From the NCBI RefSeq assembly GCF_017873855.1, contig NZ_JAGGKR010000001.1:2175529-2239528 (forward strand): a stretch of DNA of 64,000 nt. The letters run 5' to 3'. Source of the stretch: Methanolinea mesophila (GTDB taxonomy: Archaea; Halobacteriota; Methanomicrobia; Methanomicrobiales; Methanospirillaceae). The position numbers and the translations under genes were made by a program. Below the pieces are notes generated by a model. That model did not search any database, had not been told where the DNA came from, and saw only the letters and a list, made by a program, of their open reading frames with translations. This document shows, in pieces, positions 1 to 9,168 of the stretch; the stretch's first letter is position 1, and each line of letters opens with the position of its first letter.

Positions 1-2
1 GG

Positions 3-437
3 GCCCTGGAGACGTTCAAGCACACGGGCGCGGCGTTTGCAGTGGTAGTGGACGAATACGGGGGCGTCGCCGGGATACTGACCCCCCACGACCTGATGGA
101 GGCCATCGTGGGGGAATTCACCACCCAGGGGTCGCCGGATGAACGGATGGTGGTACAGCGGGAGGACGGGTCGTACCTGGTCGACGGGCTCTATCCAATC
201 GACGGGGTGCAGGAACTGCTGGAGGCCGGTCCGCTTCCGGACCAGGAAAATTTCCATACCCTGGCCGGATTTGTGATGCTCAGACTGGGAAGGATCCCGG
301 TCACGGGGGATCATTTCGACTGGGAGAAGTGGCGGTTCGAGGTGGTGGACATGGACGGTAGGAGGGTGGACAAGGTCCTTCTTTCACCGCTCGAGCCGGT
401 TGAAACTCTAACCGCACCCGAAGAACGCAGCGAATAG
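3..437 (+). CDS. CorC/HlyC-type CBS protein, C-terminal part (5' truncated by window)
   Basis: The reading frame is already open at base 3 and continues to the stop at 435-437, so the gene begins before the window. The visible 144 residues start in the second half of a CBS domain (VVVDEYGGVAGILTPHDLME) and then form a CorC_HlyC transporter-associated domain of about 75 residues. Family members carry an N-terminal DUF21 membrane domain, two CBS repeats and this C-terminal domain, and have been linked to Mg/Co efflux or membrane integrity; the membrane part cannot be seen here. A CorA magnesium channel follows on the same strand after 225 bases, which fits a divalent-metal theme, but co-transcription is not shown. 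Confidence 0.85.
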   Translation, partial: ALETFKHTGAAFAVVVDEYGGVAGILTPHDLMEAIVGEFTTQGSPDERMVVQREDGSYLVDGLYPIDGVQELLEAGPLPDQENFHTLAGFVMLRLGRIPVTGDHFDWEKWRFEVVDMDGRRVDKVLLSPLEPVETLTAPEERSE

Positions 438-662
438 ACCGTTAGGAACGGGAAAGTACGGTCCCGGGGCCCTGCATTAGTACGAGGTTGAGGGTACCGC
501 CGGCGTTCCTGCATGAACCCGGTGATTTTTCCCGTACAGGGCACACGTCGTATCGGAGAGGGCCGGCAGAACCCTGTGGTCGCGAACAAGGCGGGGGGTG
601 CGGTCCCTCACAACACTTATCTCGCCGTCTCGTGCATCTTACTATCGGATTACGGCCTTTCC

Positions 663-1724
663 ATGTCCAGACGGCGCCATAAACTTTCGAAGAAGGCAGG
701 ACTCCCTCCCGGAACCCTGGAAGTGACCGGTGAACCGAAGGGAGGACCGGTGAGAATCACGCTCTTCGACTACGATTCCGTCCATTTCGAAGAGCGGCAG
801 GTGCAGAAGATCGAGGATTGCCTTCCCTACCGGGACACGGCCACGGTCACCTGGATCAACATCGACGGGGTGGCGAACGTCGAGGTCCTGGAAAAGATTG
901 GGACGTATTTCTCCATTCATCCCCTGATCCTCGAAGATATCCAGAATACCGAGCAACGCCCGAAAATGGAAGACCTGGACACCTATCTCTATATCAACCT
1001 GAAGATGATCCAGGCCCCGCTCCCGGGAAAAGAGATCAGGCTCGAGCACGTGAGCCTCATAATCGGCCCGAACTACCTTCTTTCGTTCCAGGAAGACCCG
1101 GGAGACGTGTTCGACCCGGTCAGGGAGCGGATTAGGAAGGACGGGAGGATACGGAGGTTCGGTCCCGATTACCTCGCCTATGCCCTCATCGACAATATCG
1201 TGGACAACTACTTCCTGGTAATGGAGCGGATGGAGGAGCGGGTGGAAGACCTGGAAGAGGAACTCGTGGAGAACGCGACCCCGCAATCCATGGAGAAGAT
1301 CAACGGGTTGAAAAAAGACATGATCTACTTAAGAAAGGCGGTCTGGCCGCTTCGTGAACTGGTCACCGGACTGGAACGTTCAGATTCTCCGCTCATCAAA
1401 GAAGAGACCCTGATCTATCTCCGCGACGTGTACGACCATATCATCCAGATTATCGACACCCTTGAGACCTACCGTGACATGGTGTCGGGAATGATCGATA
1501 TCTACCTCTCGGGCCTCTCCTACAAGATGAACGAGATCATGAAGGTGCTCACCCTGATAGCGACCATATTCATCCCGCTTACCTTCATCGTCGGGGTCTA
1601 CGGCATGAATTTTCGCAACATGCCTGAAATCAATTACCGGTACGGCTACTACGTGATATGGGGGGTCATGATCGGGATGGTGGCGATCATGCTCGGATAT
1701 TTCCGGAAAAAGAAATGGATCTGA
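663..1724 (+). CDS. corA: CorA family magnesium/cobalt channel
   Basis: The product is 353 residues with a long acidic, helical cytoplasmic N-terminal part and two C-terminal membrane helices. The signature YGMN sits at the end of the first helix (VGVYGMNFRNMPE) and the tail is basic (FRKKKWI), as in CorA pentameric channels that import Mg2+ or Co2+ across the cytoplasmic membrane. The frame is open 50 codons upstream, but that extension does not resemble CorA, so the ATG at 663 (MSRRRHKL) is chosen. No Shine-Dalgarno sequence precedes it, suggesting a short or absent leader. It lies downstream of a CorC-like gene and upstream of a PrsW-like protease on the same strand. Confidence 0.93.
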   Translation: MSRRRHKLSKKAGLPPGTLEVTGEPKGGPVRITLFDYDSVHFEERQVQKIEDCLPYRDTATVTWINIDGVANVEVLEKIGTYFSIHPLILEDIQNTEQRPKMEDLDTYLYINLKMIQAPLPGKEIRLEHVSLIIGPNYLLSFQEDPGDVFDPVRERIRKDGRIRRFGPDYLAYALIDNIVDNYFLVMERMEERVEDLEEELVENATPQSMEKINGLKKDMIYLRKAVWPLRELVTGLERSDSPLIKEETLIYLRDVYDHIIQIIDTLETYRDMVSGMIDIYLSGLSYKMNEIMKVLTLIATIFIPLTFIVGVYGMNFRNMPEINYRYGYYVIWGVMIGMVAIMLGYFRKKKWI

Positions 1725-1809
1725 GCACCCCCTCTCCCGTATCGGGAATCCCCCGGAGGACGATTCCTAAACTATTTATTCCGGTCGCGCACCAATCCAC
1801 TTCCCATAC

Positions 1810-2493
1810 ATGGACCTTTTCGTCCCGTTCCTGATACTGGCGATTGCACCCGGGTTGTTCTGGTTATGGTATTTCTATCACCGGGACAAGTACGAGCCTG
1901 AACCGCTCTCCTGGATCGCGATCGTGTATCTGCTCGGGATGACCATCACCATCCCGGTGGCCTTCCTGGAGGGGACTATCGGGCTTCTCCTGGGGGATTT
2001 CCTCATCGCCATCGCGATAGCCCCGGTGCTGGAAGAATATGCCAAGTACATAGTGGTACGGAGCACGGTCTACCAGTCGGTGGAGTTCAACGAGCCCATG
2101 GACGGGATCGTGTATTCGACTGCGGTGGGGCTCGGGTTCGCCACCCTGGAGAATATTATCTACGTGTTCACCTCGCTGGAGACATCGGCGGTATTTGCCC
2201 TCCAGACCGGGGTCATCAGGGCGATCCTCTCGGTCCCGGGCCATGCCCTCTTCTCTTCGATGTGGGGGTACGCGCTCGGCCAGGCGAAGTTCATGGCCCC
2301 CTCCGCCAGACCGGCGGTGATTGCCGGGGGGCTGATCGCGGCCATGATCTCACATTCGATCTTCAACCTCCTCCTCTTCTCGGATATCGGGGTGGCGGTG
2401 CTGGTCCTGGTATTCTTCCCGTTCATATGGTGGATCGCCCTCAGGCATATCAGGAGGGCCCTCGCACAGTCTCCATTCAACCACCCCCGTTAA
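1810..2493 (+). CDS. PrsW-like intramembrane metalloprotease
   Basis: The 227-residue product has about seven hydrophobic segments. It shows the PrsW motif set: a Glu-Glu motif in PVLEEYAKY near residue 75, a GLGFATLEN segment near residue 105, and two histidine sites, GHALFSSMWGY and SHSIFNLL. In bacteria PrsW cleaves an anti-sigma factor; archaea lack that target, so the substrate here is unknown. Annotating it as a protease rests on motif conservation. The gene follows corA by 85 bases. An AT-rich box at about 1770-1776 (AACTATTTATT) could be its TATA element, about 35-40 bases before the ATG. Confidence 0.85.
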   Translation: MDLFVPFLILAIAPGLFWLWYFYHRDKYEPEPLSWIAIVYLLGMTITIPVAFLEGTIGLLLGDFLIAIAIAPVLEEYAKYIVVRSTVYQSVEFNEPMDGIVYSTAVGLGFATLENIIYVFTSLETSAVFALQTGVIRAILSVPGHALFSSMWGYALGQAKFMAPSARPAVIAGGLIAAMISHSIFNLLLFSDIGVAVLVLVFFPFIWWIALRHIRRALAQSPFNHPR

Positions 2494-2794
2494 TGCATGA
2501 CACGAGGGATCCCCCCGGCATAACTATCACAGGGGTCTGGGAATATTTCCCGAAAAACTACTCGTAGCCTGCCGTATTCAGGGAAAAAACCCTGTTCTCT
2601 TTTAGGAAGTCCGCGAGGGGATACATATAAATGGGATGAGGGTCCCTACGGATCCGGTAGTGGCGCGGAGAGTGGGGAATATTCTTGGTAGAAAAACGTA
2701 CCTCGGGGTTTTTTTCCTAAAAAAAGGTTAATTCCGGCTTCTTTCTTCATTTTGATCGAAGAAATTATAATGTAGAAATATCATTGAGCAGTCC
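2494..2794. other. Intergenic region before the multicopper oxidase
   Basis: No gene with convincing coding character was seen. The stretch holds two TATA-like boxes. One, TACATATAAAT at 2622-2632, has no gene start at the expected distance, but a T7 tract at 2709-2715 lies about 55 bases beyond its predicted start point, so a short untranslated RNA is possible. The other, at 2762-2770, serves the oxidase gene. Confidence 0.5.
2762..2770 (+). promoter_or_regulatory. TATA box of the multicopper oxidase gene
   Basis: AAATTATAA preceded by purines (GAAG) looks like an archaeal BRE/TATA element. It is centred about 28 bases before the ATG at 2795, so transcription would start at or within a few bases of the start codon. 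With no Shine-Dalgarno sequence before the ATG, the mRNA is probably leaderless. Confidence 0.6.
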
Positions 2795-4687
2795 ATGAAT
2801 CGTTCTGAGAACATTCAATGGATGAGGGGTGGGATCATGGCCGTCCTTGCCCTCGCACTTTTAGCATGCATCGCTATGCCGGTGAGTGCATTGATTGACC
2901 CGGCGACTATTCCTAAATGGGAAAACACTATCACCGGCCCCCCGCCGGTATACGTCCCGGTCAGTCCGAACTATTACGAAGTGAACATGACCGTATTCTC
3001 ACAGCAGGTCCTCCCTCCGTCGATGAGCCTGACCACCACGGTATGGGGCTATGGCGGGCTTGCCAAGGATGCGGTGACCGGGGCCCCGCTGGGGTTCGTG
3101 CGTAATTCACCCGGACCGAGCTTCGAAGCGGCCAAGGGGACGCCTATCAACGTTCGCTGGATCAACGAGATCAACACTCCTCACATGTTTGCGGTCGACC
3201 CGACCCTCCACTGGGCGAACCCCAATTCGATACCCATGATGCTCTCGCCCCCGTTCCCGCCATTCCCGCCGGGATTCGTCCCGGGGGCTCCCAACAACAC
3301 CAACAATTACGATGCCCAGTCTCCCGTACCAGTTGTTGTACATCTGCACGGATCTGAAGTGACCGCCGCCTCCGATGGGGATCCCGACCAGTGGTTCACC
3401 GCGAGCGGGGTTCACGGATCGACGTACTATACCAATACCACCTTCCCCCAGACCGCGAATTCAGCGGTGTACGATTACCCGAACACTCAGCCTCCGGCTA
3501 CATTATGGTACCACGATCACGCGCTCGGGATCACCAGGCTGAATGTCATGTCGGGGCTCGCAGGGTTCTATCTGCTCCGTGACCCTGTAGACCCCCTGGC
3601 CTCTTCCCTCCCGCAGGGAAAATATGAAGTGCCCCTGGTCTTCCAGGACAGGACGTTCAACGACGACGGTTCGTTCTACTTCTACACGGTAGGAAACGTA
3701 CCGGACGTCCATCCCTACTGGAACCCCGAGTTCTTCGGCGATACCATCATGGTGAACGGGCTGGTCTGGCCTAAGATGAACGTGGACAAGGCCGCGTACC
3801 GGTTCCGGCTCCTCGACGGCTCGAATGCAAGGTTCTACACCCTCACCCTCTCGAACGGGATGAGCTTCACCCAGATCGGGACCGATGGAGGGTACCTGAA
3901 GGGGCCTGCGGTTATGAACCAGTTGACCATTGCCCCCGGCGAGCGTGCGGATATCATCATTGATTTCTCCCGCCTGCCCACCGGCACCGAGGTTATCCTG
4001 ATGAACAGTGCAGCGACTCCGTTCCCGTCAGGTGATCCGGTTGATGCCAATACCGCCCAGCTGATCAAGTTCGTGGTCGGCCCAACGACCGGACCCCGGC
4101 CTGCCAGGCTCCCCACGTCCCTGAACCCGACACTTACGGGTAATTTCCCGAACCTCCCGGCTCCGACAAACACCCGGATTCTGACCCTCCAGGAGGTCGT
4201 GGACCCCGGCGACAACCCGATTGAGATCCTCCTCGACGGGCAGAAGTGGGCGGCGCCCATCTCCGAGAACCCCCAGGTCGGGACTACCGAAGAATGGGTC
4301 ATCGTGAACCCCACCATGGATACGCACCCCATCCATCTCCACCTGGTCCAGTTCCAGCTCGTAAGCCGGCAGAACTTTAATGTCGATGCATATGAAGCGC
4401 AATGGCTCGCGGTGAACGGTCAACCGCCGCTGTCCAATGCGACCATACCGGTCGACCCGACACCGTACCTTACCGGTACCGCTACACCGCCGCGAGTGAG
4501 CGAGATCGGGTGGAAGGATACGATCCAGATGAACCCGGGACAGGTAACAAAGATCCGGGTGAGGTGGGCCCAGCAGACCGGGACCCCGTATCCGTTCGAT
4601 GTGACCACAGGAGAGTACGTCTGGCACTGCCACATCCTGGACCACGAGGACAACGAGATGATGCGGCCGTACATCGTTACGCCGTAA
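2795..4687 (+). CDS. Secreted multicopper oxidase (CotA/laccase-like)
   Basis: The product is 630 residues. A basic start is followed by a hydrophobic core (MAVLALALLACIAMPVSA, about residues 15-32), an export signal. All four copper-binding segments of three-domain multicopper oxidases are present: HLHG at 183-186, WYHDH at 238-242, HPIHLH at 511-516, and HCHILDHEDNEM at 611-622. The last supplies the type 1 ligands with a Met axial position. Length and the Pro-rich insert near residue 150 suit the CotA/bilirubin oxidase branch. Such enzymes couple one-electron oxidation of phenols or metals to reduction of O2 to water, outside the cell. The gene stands alone. In a methanogen the role is unclear; oxygen scavenging or metal oxidation are inferences. 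Confidence 0.93.
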   Translation: MNRSENIQWMRGGIMAVLALALLACIAMPVSALIDPATIPKWENTITGPPPVYVPVSPNYYEVNMTVFSQQVLPPSMSLTTTVWGYGGLAKDAVTGAPLGFVRNSPGPSFEAAKGTPINVRWINEINTPHMFAVDPTLHWANPNSIPMMLSPPFPPFPPGFVPGAPNNTNNYDAQSPVPVVVHLHGSEVTAASDGDPDQWFTASGVHGSTYYTNTTFPQTANSAVYDYPNTQPPATLWYHDHALGITRLNVMSGLAGFYLLRDPVDPLASSLPQGKYEVPLVFQDRTFNDDGSFYFYTVGNVPDVHPYWNPEFFGDTIMVNGLVWPKMNVDKAAYRFRLLDGSNARFYTLTLSNGMSFTQIGTDGGYLKGPAVMNQLTIAPGERADIIIDFSRLPTGTEVILMNSAATPFPSGDPVDANTAQLIKFVVGPTTGPRPARLPTSLNPTLTGNFPNLPAPTNTRILTLQEVVDPGDNPIEILLDGQKWAAPISENPQVGTTEEWVIVNPTMDTHPIHLHLVQFQLVSRQNFNVDAYEAQWLAVNGQPPLSNATIPVDPTPYLTGTATPPRVSEIGWKDTIQMNPGQVTKIRVRWAQQTGTPYPFDVTTGEYVWHCHILDHEDNEMMRPYIVTP

Positions 4688-4700
4688 TCACCAAATCTCC

Positions 4701-4709
4701 TATTTTTTC
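4701..4709 (+). terminator. T-rich terminator after the multicopper oxidase
   Basis: A short T-rich tract (TATTTTTTCT) lies 14 bases past the stop codon, as in archaeal intrinsic termination. No hairpin precedes it. Confidence 0.35.
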
Positions 4710-4818
4710 TGAAATCTGTGCAGGCCGTAGCGTGAGATGCTGGCCTAACCCTGCCGCACACCGATCCCGCGGGGACCAGTTTATTTCCCGGTAATCAGGT
4801 TACCAGATGGAAAAGCTT

Positions 4819-5991
4819 TCACTCGTTACGCAGGGAGGCTCTCCCTTTCAGGATCTTCCAGGGGTACTTAAGGAGGAAGATCAGGAGCGCCGCGATGAAG
4901 ATAAGCGCCGGGATAGGGACGAACGCTGAGATGAGCCCGTACTGGTCTGCGAGGTAACCGTTGACTGCCACCCCCACCCCCCCGGCTCCCATCGCGACCC
5001 CAAGCATGACCCCGGAGGCAAACCCGACCCGGTGGGGGGCCAGTTCGTGGGACATGGCGACGGTGATGGCGAAACTTGACCAGAGGAAGAACCCGAAGAG
5101 GATGAGTCCTGCGAGCGATGCCCAGCCGTCCGAAAAGATGAAAAGGAAGAACGCAGGAAGGGAGAGCCCCATCCCGGCCAGGACGAACTCCTTCTTTCCA
5201 TAGACGTCCGAGAGTGACCCGCCGATCACCTGTCCGGCAACTCCGGCGAGGAGCATCAGGGTCACCGCGAGGTCCGCGACGAAGATGTCGTATCCCCTGG
5301 TCACCAGAAGCGGGGGGATGAAGGTTATGGCCGAAAATACCGCCCAGGCCCGAAACGTCGCCGCCGCGAAGAGCAGGGTGAGGGGTCGGAGTGATGCGCG
5401 TGAATTTTGCCCCGGGGACGGCTGAGGGACGGGGACCGGCTCTGTGCGGGGAAGGATTCTTTTGAGCAGCACCGCCATTACCACGGCAGGGACCAGGAGC
5501 ACAAGCAGCCCCGGCAGGCCGAAGTACAGGACCAGGGCGCCGGCCAGGAAGGGCCCGAGGGAGTAGCCCAAATTCCCGCCCACCACGAACAGGGAGGTGA
5601 TCCGCCCCCTGTTCTCCCCGGTCGCAATCCTGCTCACCAGGGAGAGGGCAGAGGGGTGGAAAGACGCATGACCGAGGGCTGCAATGGCGGCAAACGCCAG
5701 GAGGACGGCATACCAGGGGATAATACCCATGAACGAGATGAACGTCGCGGAGATGAGAAGGCTAATCCATATCTGGACCTGCCATCCCCTGTTGTCCGAG
5801 AGCCAGCCGAAGACCGGCTGGAAGAGTGAAGAGGTGAGGTTGTACGCCGTGACCAGGAGTCCCGCCATGAGGTAGGAATACCCGTAGGTGATAATAAGCA
5901 GGGGAATGACTGCCGATATCACCGGCATGTAGATGTCGGTGACAAGATGGGCCAGGAACAGGGAGGAGAGCGCCGGAACCTTGCTCGTCAC
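4819..5991 (-). CDS. MFS transporter, fosmidomycin-resistance-like
   Basis: This 390-residue protein has about twelve hydrophobic segments in two halves of a major facilitator. It resembles the Fsr (fosmidomycin resistance) subfamily in segments such as LGHASFHPSALSLVSR after helix 4 and a long inter-half loop rich in Pro and basic residues near residue 195. A proton-driven efflux function for small hydrophilic compounds is known for Fsr; the substrate here cannot be deduced. It is the last gene of a minus-strand operon and its start overlaps the stop of the methyltransferase by four bases (ATGA type). It converges with the multicopper oxidase. Confidence 0.85.
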   Translation of the reverse strand: MTSKVPALSSLFLAHLVTDIYMPVISAVIPLLIITYGYSYLMAGLLVTAYNLTSSLFQPVFGWLSDNRGWQVQIWISLLISATFISFMGIIPWYAVLLAFAAIAALGHASFHPSALSLVSRIATGENRGRITSLFVVGGNLGYSLGPFLAGALVLYFGLPGLLVLLVPAVVMAVLLKRILPRTEPVPVPQPSPGQNSRASLRPLTLLFAAATFRAWAVFSAITFIPPLLVTRGYDIFVADLAVTLMLLAGVAGQVIGGSLSDVYGKKEFVLAGMGLSLPAFFLFIFSDGWASLAGLILFGFFLWSSFAITVAMSHELAPHRVGFASGVMLGVAMGAGGVGVAVNGYLADQYGLISAFVPIPALIFIAALLIFLLKYPWKILKGRASLRNE

Positions 5992-6602
5992 ATGACCCGC
6001 CTCAGCACCATGATCTCCACGGGGATCTCCCTGACCTCCCTGGTATGGAACGCGAAGGTCTTTTTTATCGGTATCACGCCCGCGACCACTTCATCCACCA
6101 CGCCTCTCCCCTGCAGGTACGATGTGAGGAAGGAGCGGGACCCCGCATTGAAGATCCCGTACGTTACCGGTGCGAGCCGGAGGGCGGCATCGATGAAGGG
6201 CCGGTCTGCATGCAAAGTCTGGGCCCCGAACGGGGGGTTCATAACCACGGTGTCACCAGGGGGCAGCCCCGCGACCACCGCGGGATCCGCCAAATCCCCC
6301 CGCACCAGCCCGACCGTCACTCCCGCGCCGGTTGCATTCCTCTCCGCGACCTCGAGCGCAGCCGGGTCGATATCGATCCCTGTCACCTCGTCCGCTCCGA
6401 GGAGGGCTGCCCCCACCGAGAGCACCCCGGTGCCGCACCCCAGGTCGATTACCTTCTTTCCCTCGATATCCCCCCTGCTCCAGGCATGGAAGAGAAGCCG
6501 TGCCGCCAGGGGGGCAGGGGTGCGGTACTGCTCCTTCCCGGGATCAGGAGAGGAAAAGCCAGAAAGCCGCTCAAGTTTCATCTCCAGCTGCCGGAGCTTC
6601 AC
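5988..6602 (-). CDS. METTL5-like RNA N6-adenine methyltransferase (COG2263)
   Basis: The 204-residue protein has a Rossmann SAM-binding fold: VIDLGCGTGVLSVGAALLGA (motif I, about 50-69), GIDIDPAALE (motif II) and the catalytic NPPFG of N6-adenine methyltransferases, followed by ADRPFIDAAL, which is typical of the METTL5 branch. Eukaryotic METTL5 methylates an adenine in helix 44 of small-subunit rRNA; an equivalent rRNA role in archaea is inferred. Eukaryotic METTL5 works with TRMT112; no such gene is seen here. It lies five bases after dph2, another translation-related gene, and overlaps the MFS gene by four bases. Confidence 0.85.
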   Translation of the reverse strand: MKLRQLEMKLERLSGFSSPDPGKEQYRTPAPLAARLLFHAWSRGDIEGKKVIDLGCGTGVLSVGAALLGADEVTGIDIDPAALEVAERNATGAGVTVGLVRGDLADPAVVAGLPPGDTVVMNPPFGAQTLHADRPFIDAALRLAPVTYGIFNAGSRSFLTSYLQGRGVVDEVVAGVIPIKKTFAFHTREVREIPVEIMVLRRVM

Positions 6603-6607
6603 CTAGA

Positions 6608-7546
6608 TCAGACCTCGTCTATGGCGTAATCTTCCCATTGGCGCACCCCGCAAAGGATCTCGAACTCCTGCGGGGTAAGTACCGGGACCGGGAACCGGAC
6701 CTGGTCGTCGTACGAGAGGCGGGGGCATGCGGTATTGACGTACGCACCGAAGCCCAGGTTGAGAAGTTCGCCCGGATCGATCTCCCGGGCCACGACCAGA
6801 AACGCCCTGTCGCAGAGCCCGGCCAGGCGCTCTGCGAGTTCTCTCCGGCACTGCCCGGTCTTGGTGCTGACCAGGATACCGAAGCGGTCCGCACGCCGGG
6901 CTCGTTCGATAAGGGCGTGGCGGGTGCGGAGCAGGCGCGATGCGTCGATCACTGCCGAGGTCCCGGTAAAGGGGTCAAGGGCTACGACCCGTGCGCCTGT
7001 GGCGAGCTGGACCCCGAGGGGATGAAACACCCCGGTGCCGATGTACAGGATCTCTTTCACTCCCGGGACCCGTGCCGCGGAATAGGAGCATCCCAGGATC
7101 TGGCCGGGAAGCGGGGTACGTTCGCTCACCTCACCGATCCGTGCCTCGATCCCCCTGTCGCCAAGATACTCGGCCACGCGTGGGAGCTGGTGGGCGTGCT
7201 GGGAGGTGGTGACCAGCCCTACCAGGGATTCCCTGAGCAGCGGGATCGCGTGGTCCAGTGACTCGAGAGGAATGTCGACCTCCCAGGGCAGGAAGATTAC
7301 ATCGGGGTGCGTGCCGAGCGGAGTATGTCCGAAATGCACCAGCACGTCCGCAAAAGAAAGGGTGTCGAGGGCCAGGTCGCACGCGCCGTAACAGGGGTCG
7401 CCGCTGATCACCACGAAAAACCCTGCGGCCCTGAGGGTTCCGGCGATCTCTCCCGCCTGCCGCTTCAGCCCGGCCGGGAACTGGAGGGCGACCCGGCTGG
7501 CCCCACGCTCGTTGAGGAGAGTGACGAGCCTAGAAGTATCGGTCAA
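6608..7546 (-). CDS. dph2: 2-(3-amino-3-carboxypropyl)histidine synthase (diphthamide step 1)
   Basis: Archaeal Dph2 is an unusual radical enzyme that moves the aminocarboxypropyl group of SAM to a histidine of elongation factor 2. The 312-residue product carries the cysteines expected to hold the 4Fe-4S cluster: in GDPCYGACD (C52/C56), LGCSYSA (C153) and [11 protein letters not shown] (C274), spaced like the three ligands of Pyrococcus Dph2. The start is a TTG at 7546 with GGGTG about seven bases before it; no ATG lies nearby. The start overlaps the end of hpt by 17 bases, implying translational coupling. Confidence 0.93.
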   Translation of the reverse strand: MTDTSRLVTLLNERGASRVALQFPAGLKRQAGEIAGTLRAAGFFVVISGDPCYGACDLALDTLSFADVLVHFGHTPLGTHPDVIFLPWEVDIPLESLDHAIPLLRESLVGLVTTSQHAHQLPRVAEYLGDRGIEARIGEVSERTPLPGQILGCSYSAARVPGVKEILYIGTGVFHPLGVQLATGARVVALDPFTGTSAVIDASRLLRTRHALIERARRADRFGILVSTKTGQCRRELAERLAGLCDRAFLVVAREIDPGELLNLGFGAYVNTACPRLSYDDQVRFPVPVLTPQEFEILCGVRQWEDYAIDEV

Positions 7547-8078
7547 TCACATGCACCCTGTCGGTGACCTCGATACTGACCAGCGACTTATACGGCCGGC
7601 CGATATCGGGGGAACCCCGCTGGATGGCAAAGCAGATGTCGGACACTTCGGCACCCGCGAGGTCGAGCGCACCGAGGATGGCTTTCATGGTTCCGCCTGT
7701 GGAGATCACGTCGTCCACGATCGCCACGCGGTCTCCCGGGGAGATGCCGTTCAGGTAGAGTTCGCCCTTCGAATACCCCGTGCTCTGATGGATGGCGATC
7801 TCCCCCGGCAGCTTGTATTCCCGTTTCCGCACGATGTTGAGGGGGATATCGGTCATGGTCGAGATAATCGAACCGATATGGATCCCCATCGCCTCGGCGA
7901 CCAGGATCCTGTGGACCCCGTCGAGGTCGAGCACCTTGATCATGGCGGTGGACACCTCCCGGAGAAGGTCCGGGTCGACGACCGGGACCCCGTCGGTTAT
8001 CGGGTGGATGAAATAATTATATTCGCCGCGCTTCACCATCGGGCAGGTTTCAAGAGATTTAACCAGTCTTTCAAGCAT
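7530..8078 (-). CDS. hpt: Hypoxanthine/guanine phosphoribosyltransferase (archaeal type)
   Basis: This purine-salvage enzyme joins hypoxanthine or guanine to PRPP. The 182-residue protein shows the archaeal HPRT segment [17 protein letters not shown] near the N-terminus and the PRPP-binding loop [14 protein letters not shown]. The frame is open four codons further, to a TTG, but the ATG at 8078 is preceded at four bases by GGTGAG, so that start is chosen. It overlaps the mfnA stop by eight bases. The operon goes on to dph2. Confidence 0.92.
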   Translation of the reverse strand: MLERLVKSLETCPMVKRGEYNYFIHPITDGVPVVDPDLLREVSTAMIKVLDLDGVHRILVAEAMGIHIGSIISTMTDIPLNIVRKREYKLPGEIAIHQSTGYSKGELYLNGISPGDRVAIVDDVISTGGTMKAILGALDLAGAEVSDICFAIQRGSPDIGRPYKSLVSIEVTDRVHVIDRYF

Positions 8079-9168
8079 TTGTCTCACCAATATCCTTCAG
8101 GAATTTTTCAATGATGTCAGCGTGCACGTGGGGCATGCACACGATCCGCAGGTGCCCCCTGCGGGTCATCGAGATCCTCCATGGCGGGGGCACCTTCGCC
8201 GGGGAGAAGGTCGCCACGTTCACGTCCGGGGTCACCACCCGGGCGATGCCGTAGGCCTCCATACCGTCGATGAGCCGCAGGGTATTCTTCATGCACCCCC
8301 TGACGAGGGCCTCCATGCCTTCCCGGCCCAGGTACTCGAGTACCGCGAGCGCCCCCACCACCGGGGCCCCGGGCCGGGTCCCCGAGAGGGTGAACTCCTG
8401 CTTCACGGTGAGGTAGGGAGTGTCCACCGAGAGGGAGCATACCAGTTCCGGATCCCGGACAAGGAGGCACCCCGACGGGATGGTGGAAAGCCCCATCTTA
8501 TGAGGATCCACCGCGATGCTCCGCACACCCGGGAGGGAAAAGTCGAACGGGAGGGGTCTTTCCAGGAAGGGGATCACCATCCCCCCGAACGCGGCGTCCA
8601 CGTGCAGGTGGATATCGCGTTCCATCGCGAGCAGGGAGAGCTCGGTGAGAGGGTCCACCATCCCGTACTCGGTGGTCCCTGCGATCCCCACCAGGCAGCA
8701 GGTCTGGTCGTCCGTCGCTTCCGCGGCGGCCTGCACGTCCATCCTGTAGTGCTCGTCCAGGGGGATGCACCGCATCTCCATACAGAGTATTTCGCAGGCT
8801 TTTTTGAAGGAAAAGTGTGCGGATTCGGGGAGTACCACGTTAGGCCGGGTTTTCTTCGAGGTCATCTTCGCGATCCGCAGGGCCTGGATGTTGGACTCCG
8901 TGCCGCCCGAGGTGGCGTACCCGCAGGCATCGGGGTGATGGAAGAGCTCGCCCAGCGTCCGGATCAGCAGGTGCTCGAGACTCGAGGTGCCCTGGAACAG
9001 CCCGGGATCCCCGAGGTTGGTCTCCATGAACATGGTGTGCGCCCGCACCGCGACAGGGTGGGGGAGCGTGCACATCGACGAGAGGATGTACTCGTGGCAG
9101 GTGTCCTCTCTCTTTTTGGACGCGAGAAAAGAGAAGAGGTCTTCCTCAGTCCGCCCTTTATACCGCAT
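8071..9168 (-). CDS. mfnA: L-tyrosine decarboxylase (may also act on aspartate)
   Basis: MfnA makes tyramine for methanofuran, the C1 carrier of the first step of methanogenesis from CO2; related archaeal enzymes decarboxylate aspartate to beta-alanine for coenzyme A. The 365-residue product has the group II PLP decarboxylase features: [15 protein letters not shown] (about 84-98), [10 protein letters not shown] (about 189-198) and the PLP lysine in [10 protein letters not shown] (K224). The frame continues upstream inside ppsA, but that part has no decarboxylase character, and the ATG at 9168 matches family N-termini. The start overlaps the ppsA stop by 11 bases. Confidence 0.93.
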   Translation of the reverse strand: MRYKGRTEEDLFSFLASKKREDTCHEYILSSMCTLPHPVAVRAHTMFMETNLGDPGLFQGTSSLEHLLIRTLGELFHHPDACGYATSGGTESNIQALRIAKMTSKKTRPNVVLPESAHFSFKKACEILCMEMRCIPLDEHYRMDVQAAAEATDDQTCCLVGIAGTTEYGMVDPLTELSLLAMERDIHLHVDAAFGGMVIPFLERPLPFDFSLPGVRSIAVDPHKMGLSTIPSGCLLVRDPELVCSLSVDTPYLTVKQEFTLSGTRPGAPVVGALAVLEYLGREGMEALVRGCMKNTLRLIDGMEAYGIARVVTPDVNVATFSPAKVPPPWRISMTRRGHLRIVCMPHVHADIIEKFLKDIGETNA

